A DNA stretch of 64,000 bases from assembly GCF_036226765.1 (NCBI RefSeq), contig NZ_CP109017.1, positions 1,813,501-1,877,500 on the forward strand. The letters are read 5' to 3'. Made by a program: the position numbers and the translations under genes. Position 1 is the first letter of the stretch, and each line of letters begins with the position of its first letter. The stretch comes from Streptomyces sp. NBC_00670. GTDB lineage: Bacteria > Actinomycetota > Actinomycetes > Streptomycetales > Streptomycetaceae. Shown here piece after piece: positions 18,713 to 26,257 of the stretch. The notes under the pieces were generated by a model. It had not been told where the DNA came from, ran no database searches, and worked only from the letters and a program-made list of their open reading frames with translations.

Positions 18713-19333
18713 AGCACCGGGAGGACCCGGCGAACGCCCGAGGCGCCAGGGCACCCCGGCGAACACCCGAAGCACCAGCCCGGAACCCCCCTTGCGCCGG
18801 AGCGCATGGCACCGTGCTCCGGCACAGGCATGTCCGCGGGCCCTCCTCCCGCTCCCCCCGCTCACCCCGCATCCGCGTATGGGACGACATACGCGATGTG
18901 CCGAAGAATGCCGGATTCCCTTTCCCGGGCGTAACGCTGCGTAATACGCGGGTAATAAACACCCCCATATTCCCCCGGGGCAGCACGGCGCGCACCCCTT
19001 GCCGGAAACACCATGAGTAACCTCTGGCAACGTTTCCCCGTCATCAGCAAAACCGCCGAGACTCCTGAACGAATCCGCCTCGTGCTGCGGGTTCTCAGCA
19101 TGCGGACCGGACGAATGGGTCAGAATTCCGCCGTTCCACCCAGTCGGTACCGCTCTGCATTACCTCGTGTCATAACAAGAGCGTCACAGCCTTGGCCAAG
19201 TCCTCCTCTGCCTTCCTCGCACGCGCTTAGAGTCACCGCCAGTCACCGCGCAGCCGAAAAGCCACAACCGGCCGCCGTACGACTCGGCTGCTTCCACGGG
19301 GAAACAGCTGCGCCAGTGAAAGGACTTACGATC
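18713..19333. promoter_or_regulatory. 621-nt upstream region of the liv operon
   Basis: No gene is supported: an open frame entering livK from 19013 has poor codon bias until the livK start. The stretch is less GC-rich than its surroundings. It holds a perfect 8-bp inverted repeat cgcgtatg-n6-catacgcg (18874-18895), three direct repeats gtaac/gtaat/gtaat at 18931, 18941 and 18952 (10- and 11-bp steps), and a possible -10 TAGAGT at 19228-19233 without a clear -35. A short direct repeat ccggcgaacRcccgaRgc occurs near 18728-18770. Confidence 0.6.
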
Positions 19334-20557
19334 GTGCGCCCACGTTCGCTCATCGCCATCACCGCCGCCCTGGCGGCGGGAGCACTCACCCTCACCGCCT
19401 GCGGCTCTCGGGACGACAGCGGCGGCAGCGACGACAAGGGCGGCACCACCGTCGTCATCGGCGTCGACGCCCCGCTGACCGGCCAGAACTCCGCGACCGG
19501 CCTCGGCATCCAGTACGGCGTGCAGATCGCCGTCGACGACGCCAACAAGAACAAGACCGTCCCCGGCGTCACCTTCAAGGTGAAGGCCCTGGACGACAAG
19601 GCCGTTCCCGCCACCGGCCAGCAGAACGCCACCGCGCTCGTCGCCGACGACGACGTCCTCGGTGTCGTCGGTCCCCTCAACTCCGGCGTGGCCACCCAGA
19701 TGCAGCAGGTCTTCGCCACCGCCAACCTGGTGGAGGTCTCCCCCTCCAACACCGCGCCCGAGCTGACCCAGGGCAAGGACTGGCAGACCAAGAAGACGCG
19801 CCCGTACAAGACGTACTTCCGCACCGCGACCACCGACGCCCTCCAGGGCGGGTTCGCCGCGCAGTACGCGCACGACACGCTGAAGAAGAAGAAGGTCTAC
19901 GTCGTCGACGACAAGCAGACCTACGGCGCCGGTCTCGCCAAGCTGTTCACCTCCAGCTTCACCAAGCTGGGCGGCAAGATCGCCGGCACCGACCACGTCA
20001 ACACCGGTGACAAGGACTTCTCCACCCTCGTCACCAAGGTGAAGAACTCCAAGGCCGACATGCTGTACTACGGCGGCCAGTACGACGAGTCGCAGATCCT
20101 GACCAAGCAGCTCAAGGACGCCGGCGCCGACATCCCGCTGTTCGGCGGCGACGGCATGTTCTCCGACACGTACATCAAGACCGCGGGCAAGACCTCCGAG
20201 GGTGACCTCGCCACCTCCGTCGGCGTCCCCGTCGACACCCTGCCCGCCGCCAAGGAGTTCATCGCCGCCTACAAGGCCAAGAAGTACCCCGGTGACTACG
20301 GCACCTACGGCGGCTACTCCTACGACGCCGCCACGGCGATCATCAAGGCCGTCGGCGAGGTCGTGAAGGACGGCAAGGTTCCGGACGACGCCCGCCAGCA
20401 GATCGTCGACCAGGTCCAGAAGGTCAAGTTCGACGGCATCGCCGGTCCGGTCGCCTTCGACGAGTACGGCGACACCACCAACAAGCAGCTGACCGTGTAC
20501 CAGGTCAAGGACGGCAAGTGGAAGGCCGTCAAGAGCGGCACCTACGACGCCGGCTGA
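19334..20557 (+). CDS. livK: Branched-chain amino-acid ABC transporter, substrate-binding lipoprotein
   Basis: 407 residues. A lipoprotein signal peptide (RPRSLIAITAALAAGALTLTAC) has its lipobox LTAC with the lipidated Cys at 23. The periplasmic-binding-protein type 1 fold follows: VVIGVDAPLTGQNSATG, VGPLNSGVATQMQQVF, TYFRTATTDALQGGFAAQY in part, YGGYSYDAATAIIKAV. It is held on the outer face of the membrane and delivers Leu/Ile/Val (or related amino acids) to the LivHM permease. The GTG at 19334 is chosen because GAAAGGA is 9-10 nt upstream; the in-frame GTG at 19316 lacks a ribosome site. First gene of the livKHMGF operon; the hairpin after it may lower expression of the distal genes. Confidence 0.93.
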   Translation: MRPRSLIAITAALAAGALTLTACGSRDDSGGSDDKGGTTVVIGVDAPLTGQNSATGLGIQYGVQIAVDDANKNKTVPGVTFKVKALDDKAVPATGQQNATALVADDDVLGVVGPLNSGVATQMQQVFATANLVEVSPSNTAPELTQGKDWQTKKTRPYKTYFRTATTDALQGGFAAQYAHDTLKKKKVYVVDDKQTYGAGLAKLFTSSFTKLGGKIAGTDHVNTGDKDFSTLVTKVKNSKADMLYYGGQYDESQILTKQLKDAGADIPLFGGDGMFSDTYIKTAGKTSEGDLATSVGVPVDTLPAAKEFIAAYKAKKYPGDYGTYGGYSYDAATAIIKAVGEVVKDGKVPDDARQQIVDQVQKVKFDGIAGPVAFDEYGDTTNKQLTVYQVKDGKWKAVKSGTYDAG

Positions 20558-20574
20558 CCGCACCGCACCACCCC

Positions 20575-20610
20575 GGGCCGCGCGGCAGACCACCCGTCAC
20601 CGCGCGGCCC
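20575..20610 (+). terminator. Partial terminator/processing hairpin between livK and livH
   Basis: Perfect 11-bp stem gggccgcgcgg / ccgcgcggccc with a 14-nt loop just after livK. Such hairpins behind binding-protein genes commonly protect the upstream mRNA and reduce readthrough, giving more binding protein than permease. Confidence 0.6.
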
Positions 20611-20680
20611 CTTCCCTATGCCGGCCCGGCCGTCCCACCGGACCGGTCCACTCCCTCACTTCACACACGGAGGCCGCGCG

Positions 20681-21610
20681 GTGAACACACTGCCGCAGCA
20701 GCTGGCCAACGGGCTGTTCCTCGGCTCGATGTACGGGCTGATCGCCATCGGCTACACGATGGTGTACGGCATCGTCCAGCTCATCAACTTCGCCCACGGC
20801 GAGATCTTCATGACCGGGGGCTTCGGCGCCCTCTCGGTCTACCTCTGGCTCCCCGGCAACACCAGCATGTGGCTGGCCCTCCCCCTCATGCTGGCCGGTG
20901 GAGCGGTCGTCGCCGTCCTCGTCGCCGTCGGAGCCGAACGGTTCGCCTACCGCCCGTTGCGCGGCGCACCACGCCTGGCCCCCCTGATCACCGCGATCGG
21001 CCTCTCGCTCGCCCTGCAGCAGGCCGTCTTCAACTGGTACCCCGGCGCCAAGACCGACCGCGTCTTCCCGCAGCTGCCCTTCGGGCCGTACCACGTCGGT
21101 TCCGTGCGCATCCAGAGCGGCGACATCTTCCTCGTCCTCGCCGCCGTGCTGTGCATGACCGCCCTCGCCTTCTTCGTCCGTCTCTCCCGCACCGGCCGCG
21201 CCATGCAGGCCACCGCCCAGGACCCGGACACCGCCCAGCTCATGGGCATCGACACCAACCGCATCATCGTGATCGCCTTCGCCATCGGCGGCCTCTTCGC
21301 CGCGGTCGCGGGCGTCGCGTACGGCCTCAAGTACGGCTCCGTCAAGTACGAGATGGGCTTCCAGGCCGGTCTCAAGGCCTTCACCGCCGCCGTCCTCGGC
21401 GGCATCGGCAACATCTACGGCGCCATGCTCGGCGGTCTCGTCCTCGGTGTCGCCGAGGCCATGGCCACCGCCTACATCGCGGACATCCCCGGCATGGAGC
21501 AGCTCGGCGGCCAGGGCTGGGCCTCCGTGTGGGCCTTCGTCCTCCTCATCCTCGTCCTCCTGCTGAGGCCACAGGGCCTCCTCGGGGAACGTGTCGCGGA
21601 CAGGGCGTGA
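20681..21610 (+). CDS. livH: Branched-chain amino-acid ABC transporter permease LivH
   Basis: 309 residues, about eight hydrophobic segments, BPD_transp_2 (LivH/LivM) family. Typical opening LPQQLANGLFLGSMYGLIAIGY in two pieces (QQLANGLFLGS; YGLIAIGYTMVYGI) and the conserved INFAHGEIFM loop. The EAA-like cytoplasmic loop before the last helices (GMDTN equivalent: MGIDTNRIIVIAFAIGG) contacts the ATPases. The GTG start at 20681 has acggagg at good spacing. livM begins 4 nt after its stop. Confidence 0.92.
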   Translation: MNTLPQQLANGLFLGSMYGLIAIGYTMVYGIVQLINFAHGEIFMTGGFGALSVYLWLPGNTSMWLALPLMLAGGAVVAVLVAVGAERFAYRPLRGAPRLAPLITAIGLSLALQQAVFNWYPGAKTDRVFPQLPFGPYHVGSVRIQSGDIFLVLAAVLCMTALAFFVRLSRTGRAMQATAQDPDTAQLMGIDTNRIIVIAFAIGGLFAAVAGVAYGLKYGSVKYEMGFQAGLKAFTAAVLGGIGNIYGAMLGGLVLGVAEAMATAYIADIPGMEQLGGQGWASVWAFVLLILVLLLRPQGLLGERVADRA

Positions 21611-21614
21611 TCGC

Positions 21615-23423
21615 ATGACCCACACGACGACCCCGGAACCCACGACACCGGAACCCACCGTGTCGCCCGCGCCGCCCGCTCCCCGCGGGCTGATACCCCT
21701 CGCCCCCGGCGCCGGTCTCGCCCTCGTCCTGCTCGGCGGCGTCGGCACCATCGCCTCCGCCTTCCTGTCCTGGACCTGGACCAGCGAGTTCCCCGGCGAC
21801 CTGACGGTCTACGGCTACCCCGCCGGTCTGCAGATCCTCGCCATCGTCGCCGGCGTGTTCACGCTCTTCTTCGGCGCCGCCCGGCTCGGTCTGCTCCGGC
21901 TCCCCGGCGCGGAGCGGATCGCCACGCCCTCGGCCCTCTTCTACGCCGCCCTGTCCGCATTCGCCGTCTGCTGGTTCGCGGTCATCGCCATCGCGGTCGA
22001 CCTCGGCGGTCTCGCCAACCTCGACCCCGGCGGCTACGTCGCGGCCGTCGCCAGTGCCCTCGCCGTCGTCGGCGCGCTCACCGCGCCGGCCGGGCCCGGC
22101 GGCATCCGCGCCTATCTGACCTCGCCCGACCCGGGCCGCATCACCGTTCCGGCCAGCCCCTGGGTGCGCCGGCTGGTGATCACCCTGGGTACCGCCGTGG
22201 CGCTGCTCGCCTTCACCTACGGCATCGGCATCGACAGCGACGACAGCGAGACCTTCGTCGGCTTCGTGCTGCTCCTCGTCTTCGCCCTCCTCGCGTTCAA
22301 CCGTTCGGGGCTGCTCGCCCGGTACACCGAGATCAGCAGCCGGCACAAGGGCTTCGCGGTCGCGCTGGCCTTCCTGGCCGCGGTGATCTTCCCCTTCACC
22401 CAGAGCGACGACCACAACGCCAACCTCGGCGTCAACATCCTCACCTTCGGCACCGTCGCCCTCGGTCTCAACATCGTCGTCGGCCTCACCGGCCTCCTCG
22501 ACCTCGGTTACGTCGCCTTCCTCGGCGTCGGCTCGTACACCGCGGCCCTGGTCTCCGGCAGTGAGTACAGCCGGTTCTCCGGCACCCAGTTCCCGTTCTG
22601 GGCCGCCGCCCTGACCGGCATGGCCGTCACGCTCGTCTTCGGCGTCCTCATCGGCGCCCCGACACTCCGGCTGCGCGGCGACTACCTCGCCATCGTCACC
22701 CTGGGCTTCGGAGAGATCTTCCGTATCGCCGTCAACAACCTGGACGGCAGCTCCGGACCCAACATCACCAACGGTCCCAACGGCATCAGCCGCATCCCCG
22801 ACCTGGAGATCTTCGGGTTCAACCTCGGGGACAGCCACGACGTCGCCGGGTTCACCCTCGGCCGGTTCTCCAACTACTTCTTCCTGATGCTGCTGGTGAC
22901 GGCCATCGTCGTCCTGGTCTTCACCCGGGCCGCCGACAGCCGGATCGGCCGCTCCTGGATCGCGATTCGCGAGGACGAGACCGCCGCGACCGCCATGGGC
23001 ATCAACGGCTTCCGCGTCAAGCTCGTCGCCTTCGCCCTCGGCGCCTCGCTGGCCGGCCTGGCCGGCACGGTCGGCGCGCACGTCTCGTACAGCGTCAACC
23101 CGGCGCCGTACCAGTTCGCGGGCGCGGCGCCGCCCAACAGCGCGTTCCTGCTCGCCGCCGTCGTCCTCGGCGGCATGGGCACCGTCAACGGCCCGCTGCT
23201 CGGTGCCGCGCTGCTCTATCTGATCCCCGAGAAGCTCGGCTTCCTGCAGAACTACGAGCTCTTCGCGTTCGGCATCGCGCTCGTGCTGCTGATGCGCTTC
23301 CGTCCCGAGGGCGTCATCGCCAACCGGCGGCGCCAGCTCGAATTCCACGAGATCGACCAGCTCGACGTCCCCGAGAAGGGCCTTCCCGACTCCACCCTCG
23401 GCGTCACCAAGGCAGGGGCGTGA
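21615..23423 (+). CDS. livM: Branched-chain amino-acid ABC transporter permease LivM (long form)
   Basis: 602 residues, longer than the ~420-residue E. coli LivM. The N-terminal ~240 residues add a proline-rich cytosolic head and about six extra hydrophobic segments. The LivM core begins near residue 275 with LGVNILTFGTVALGLNIVVG and contains GLLDLGYVAFLGVGSY, LRGDYLAIVTLGFGEI and the ABC-contact loop ETAATAMGINGFRVKLVAFA. The extended N-terminus occurs in actinobacterial LivM and may be regulatory. ATG at 21615, 4 nt after livH. Confidence 0.92.
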   Translation: MTHTTTPEPTTPEPTVSPAPPAPRGLIPLAPGAGLALVLLGGVGTIASAFLSWTWTSEFPGDLTVYGYPAGLQILAIVAGVFTLFFGAARLGLLRLPGAERIATPSALFYAALSAFAVCWFAVIAIAVDLGGLANLDPGGYVAAVASALAVVGALTAPAGPGGIRAYLTSPDPGRITVPASPWVRRLVITLGTAVALLAFTYGIGIDSDDSETFVGFVLLLVFALLAFNRSGLLARYTEISSRHKGFAVALAFLAAVIFPFTQSDDHNANLGVNILTFGTVALGLNIVVGLTGLLDLGYVAFLGVGSYTAALVSGSEYSRFSGTQFPFWAAALTGMAVTLVFGVLIGAPTLRLRGDYLAIVTLGFGEIFRIAVNNLDGSSGPNITNGPNGISRIPDLEIFGFNLGDSHDVAGFTLGRFSNYFFLMLLVTAIVVLVFTRAADSRIGRSWIAIREDETAATAMGINGFRVKLVAFALGASLAGLAGTVGAHVSYSVNPAPYQFAGAAPPNSAFLLAAVVLGGMGTVNGPLLGAALLYLIPEKLGFLQNYELFAFGIALVLLMRFRPEGVIANRRRQLEFHEIDQLDVPEKGLPDSTLGVTKAGA

Positions 23424-23428
23424 CCACC

Positions 23429-24382
23429 ATGACCACTCCCGCACTCAAGGCCCGCGACGTCACCATGCGGTTCGGCGGCCTCACCGCCGTACGGTCCGTC
23501 GACCTCACCGTCAACACGGGCGAGATCGTCGGCCTGATCGGGCCCAACGGAGCCGGAAAGACCACCTTCTTCAACTGCCTGACCGGTCTTTACGTGCCCA
23601 CCGAAGGGACCGTCAGCTACCACGACAAGATCCTTCCGCCCAAACCCCATCTCGTCACCAAGGCCGGAATCGCCCGGACCTTCCAGAACATCCGGCTCTT
23701 CGCCAACATGACCGTCCTGGAAAACGTCCTCGTCGGCCGCCACACGCGCACCAAGGAAGGGCTCTGGTCCGCCCTGTTGCGCGGCCCCGGATTCCGGAAG
23801 GCCGAGAAGGCGAGCGAGGAACGGGCGCTGGAACTGCTCGAATTCATCGGACTCGCCCACAAACGCGATCACCTCGCCCGCAACCTTCCCTACGGCGAAC
23901 AGCGCAAGCTCGAAATCGCCCGCGCCCTCGCCAGCGAGCCCGGTCTGCTCCTCCTGGACGAGCCCACGGCCGGAATGAACCCGCAGGAGACGCGGGCGAC
24001 CGAGGAACTCGTCTTCGCCATCCGCGACAAGGGCATCGCCGTGCTCGTCATCGAGCACGACATGCGCTTCATCTTCAACCTCTGCGACCGCGTCGCCGTC
24101 CTCGTCCAGGGCGAGAAACTCGTCGAGGGCACGTCCGACGTCGTCCAGGCCGACGAGCGCGTCGTCGCCGCCTACCTCGGCGAGCCCTTCGAGGGCGCCC
24201 CGGGGGACGCCGAGGCGGCGGAGGTCCGAGCGGCCGAGGCCGAGGCCGAGGCCCAGGCAGACGCCACCCCGGCCGACGCCACCCCGGCCGACGCGGCCGA
24301 GGTCCAGGCCGATGCCCCGGGCAGCACCGCCGAGGCCGACGCCGCGGAGAGCACCGGCACCACCAAGGGAGAAGCCCAGTGA
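23429..24382 (+). CDS. livG: Branched-chain amino-acid ABC transporter ATPase LivG
   Basis: 317 residues. Walker A GPNGAGKTT is at 38-46, the LivG-type signature LPYGEQRKLEIARALA, Walker B LLLLDEPTAGMNP, and the H-loop VIEHDM. Residues about 258-317 are an Ala/Glu/Asp-rich tail encoded by degenerate gccgaggcc-type DNA and absent from E. coli LivG. The ATG at 23429 is preferred to the GTG at 23420, which overlaps the livM stop, since aaggcagggg is properly spaced only for the ATG. livF overlaps its end by 4 nt. Confidence 0.93.
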   Translation: MTTPALKARDVTMRFGGLTAVRSVDLTVNTGEIVGLIGPNGAGKTTFFNCLTGLYVPTEGTVSYHDKILPPKPHLVTKAGIARTFQNIRLFANMTVLENVLVGRHTRTKEGLWSALLRGPGFRKAEKASEERALELLEFIGLAHKRDHLARNLPYGEQRKLEIARALASEPGLLLLDEPTAGMNPQETRATEELVFAIRDKGIAVLVIEHDMRFIFNLCDRVAVLVQGEKLVEGTSDVVQADERVVAAYLGEPFEGAPGDAEAAEVRAAEAEAEAQADATPADATPADAAEVQADAPGSTAEADAAESTGTTKGEAQ

Positions 24383-25095
24383 CCGCACTCCTGGAGGTCG
24401 AGGACCTCAAGGTCGCCTACGGCAAGATCGAAGCCGTCAAGGGCATCTCGTTCAGCGTCGAGGCCGGCCAGGTCGTCACCCTCATCGGCACCAACGGCGC
24501 CGGCAAGACGACCACCCTGCGCACCCTCTCCGGACTGCTCAAGCCCAGCTCCGGACGGATCATGTTCGACGGCAAGCCGCTCACCGGCGTCCCCGCGCAC
24601 AGGATCGTCGCGCTCGGGCTCGCCCACTCCCCCGAGGGCCGGCACATCTTCCCGCGCCTCTCCATCGCCGAGAACCTCCAGCTCGGCGCCTTCCTCCGCA
24701 AGGACAAGGAGGGCATCGAGAAGGACATCCAGCGCGCCTACGACCTCTTCCCCATCCTCGGGGAGCGGCGGAAGCAGGCCGCGGGCACCCTCTCCGGCGG
24801 TGAACAGCAGATGCTCGCCATGGGCCGGGCCCTGATGTCCCAGCCCAAGCTGCTCATGCTCGACGAGCCCTCCATGGGCCTCTCGCCGATCATGATGCAG
24901 AAGATCATGGCGACCATCGCGGAGCTCAAGGCCCAGGGCACGACGATCCTCCTCGTCGAGCAGAACGCCCAGGCGGCGCTCTCGCTGGCCGACCAGGGGC
25001 ATGTCATGGAGATCGGCAACATCGTCCTCTCCGGCTCCGGGCAGGACCTGCTGCACGACGAGTCGGTCCGCAAGGCGTACCTCGGCGAGGACTGA
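24379..25095 (+). CDS. livF: Branched-chain amino-acid ABC transporter ATPase LivF
   Basis: 238 residues. Walker A GTNGAGKTT (37-45), canonical signature LSGGEQQMLAMGRAL, Walker B LLMLDEPSMGL, and the EQNAQ switch typical of LivF. GTG start overlapping the livG stop (GTGA), so the two are translationally coupled and made in equal amounts to form the heterodimeric ATPase. Last gene of the operon, closed by the strong terminator at 25111-25153. Confidence 0.94.
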   Translation: MTALLEVEDLKVAYGKIEAVKGISFSVEAGQVVTLIGTNGAGKTTTLRTLSGLLKPSSGRIMFDGKPLTGVPAHRIVALGLAHSPEGRHIFPRLSIAENLQLGAFLRKDKEGIEKDIQRAYDLFPILGERRKQAAGTLSGGEQQMLAMGRALMSQPKLLMLDEPSMGLSPIMMQKIMATIAELKAQGTTILLVEQNAQAALSLADQGHVMEIGNIVLSGSGQDLLHDESVRKAYLGED

Positions 25096-25110
25096 GCCAC
25101 CGAGGCCGCC

Positions 25111-25153
25111 CACGACAAGGCCCGCACCCTCCGGGGGTGCGGGCCTTGTCGTG
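25111..25153. terminator. Bidirectional terminator, liv operon / response regulator
   Basis: Perfect 19-bp stem cacgacaaggcccgcaccc / gggtgcgggccttgtcgtg with a 5-nt loop, between convergent livF and the ANTAR regulator. Its core resembles the hairpin at 5029-5062. Confidence 0.9.
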
Positions 25154-25168
25154 CGGTGGGAGCGGGGC

Positions 25169-25825
25169 TCAGCCCTTCGCCGCCTTCTTCTCCTCGGCGT
25201 CCTGGATGACGGCCTCCGCGACCTGCTGCATGGACATGCGCCGGTCCATCGACGTCTTCTGGATCCACCGGAAGGCGGCCGGCTCCGTCAGCCCGTACTC
25301 GGTCTGGAGCACGGACTTCGCCCTGTCCACCAGCTTGCGCGTCTCCAGGCGCTGCGAGAGGTCGGCGACCTCCTTCTCCAGCTCCTTCAGCTCCGTGAAC
25401 CGCGAGACGGCCATCTCGATCGCCGGGACGACGTCGCTCTTGCTGAACGGCTTCACCAGGTACGCCATCGCCCCCGCGTCGCGTGCCCGCTCCACGAGGT
25501 CGCGCTGCGAGAACGCGGTGAGCATCAGCACCGGGGCGATGCGCTCCTCGGCGATCTGCTCGGCCGCCGAGATGCCGTCGAGCTTCGGCATCTTCACATC
25601 GAGGATGACGAGGTCGGGCCGGTGCTCCCGGGCCAGTTCGACGGCCCGCTCGCCGTCCCCGGCCTCGCCGACGACGCTGTAGCCCTCCTCCTCCAGCATC
25701 TCCTTGAGGTCGAGCCGGATGAGCGCCTCGTCCTCGGCGATGACCACGCGCGTCGTCAAGGGAGGCACGTGCGACTTGTCGTCATCGGCTGTGTCAGCGG
25801 ACTGGGGCGACTCGGGCACGGTCAC
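25169..25825 (-). CDS. Response regulator with ANTAR RNA-binding domain (PdtaR-like)
   Basis: 218 residues. The receiver domain (about 26-142) has the acidic pair E31/D32, phosphoacceptor D76 (VILDVKMPKLDG), T103 and K125. The ANTAR domain (about 157-212) follows a short coiled coil (LKELEKEVADLSQRLETRK). The layout and KLVDRAKSVLQ opening match mycobacterial PdtaR (Rv1626), where phosphorylation lets ANTAR bind paired RNA hairpins and prevent termination. No sensor kinase is adjacent. A 25-residue polar N-terminal extension precedes the receiver. The GTG start has GAGGAG upstream. Convergent to livF, divergent from tRNA-Leu. Confidence 0.9.
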   Translation of the reverse strand: MTVPESPQSADTADDDKSHVPPLTTRVVIAEDEALIRLDLKEMLEEEGYSVVGEAGDGERAVELAREHRPDLVILDVKMPKLDGISAAEQIAEERIAPVLMLTAFSQRDLVERARDAGAMAYLVKPFSKSDVVPAIEMAVSRFTELKELEKEVADLSQRLETRKLVDRAKSVLQTEYGLTEPAAFRWIQKTSMDRRMSMQQVAEAVIQDAEEKKAAKG

Positions 25826-25899
25826 GGGGGCTCCTCGGGGCCTGGCAGGTAGTGCTGCCTACGCAGCCTACCCAGGAGCACGGAGCGATGATGACCGGG

Positions 25900-25905
25900 T
25901 AGACT
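25900..25905 (+). promoter_or_regulatory. -10 box of the tRNA-Leu promoter
   Basis: TAGACT ends 12 nt before the mature tRNA 5' end, so the primary transcript would carry only a short 5' leader. The -35 region is weak. Confidence 0.5.
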
Positions 25906-25917
25906 CACCGTGCGCCG

Positions 25918-26000
25918 GCCGGGTTGGTGGAACGGTATACACGGAGGTCTCAAACACCTCTGCCCGAGAGGGCTTGCGGGTTCGAGTCCCGCACCCGGTA
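25918..26000 (+). tRNA. tRNA-Leu (anticodon CAA)
   Basis: 83-nt class II tRNA. The acceptor stem GCCGGGT pairs with ACCCGGT, discriminator A at 26000, no encoded CCA. The anticodon stem GAGGT/ACCTC encloses loop CTCAAAC, giving anticodon CAA, which reads UUG. A long variable arm (tgcccgagagggct) and T-arm GCGGGTTCGAGTCCCGC are present. UUG is a rare Leu codon in this GC-rich genome. Confidence 0.95.
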
Positions 26001-26009
26001 CATAGCGAG

Positions 26010-26045
26010 GCGGAGGCTCACGGGAACGTGGGCCTCCGCTTTTTT
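26010..26045 (+). terminator. tRNA-Leu terminator
   Basis: Stem gcggaggctcac / gtgggcctccgc (12 bp with one wobble pair), short loop, followed by T6. One of the few U-tract terminators in the window, 10 nt after the tRNA. Confidence 0.88.
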
Positions 26046-26089
26046 GCGCCGCCTTTCGCGCCGCCTTTCGCGCCGCCTTTCGCGCCGCC
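26046..26089 (+). repeat. 12-bp tandem repeat after tRNA-Leu
   Basis: gcgccgcctttc repeated three times exactly (26046, 26058, 26070) plus gcgccgcc of a fourth unit, immediately after the T-run of the tRNA terminator. Nothing of this kind follows other genes in the window. Confidence 0.85.
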
Positions 26090-26257
26090 GGGGCGCCGAT
26101 CCTCCGCCGCCCTCGTTGTCGCACATCATCTTTGCTGTGCACCGTCACCTTCCGTCACGCTCGGTGCCCGTTCCGGCCCCGTTTCCCCACCCTGCGTGGT
26201 GTCGTTGGGGGGTGCGGTGCGCGGGTTTTCCGGCTCCGCGTGCCCGGAGGATGTCGT

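Noticed and set aside
19013-19333. In-frame N-terminal extension of livK from an ATG at 19013
   Set aside because: It would place 107 residues before a perfect lipoprotein signal peptide, with poor codon bias. The GTG at 19334 has a ribosome site.
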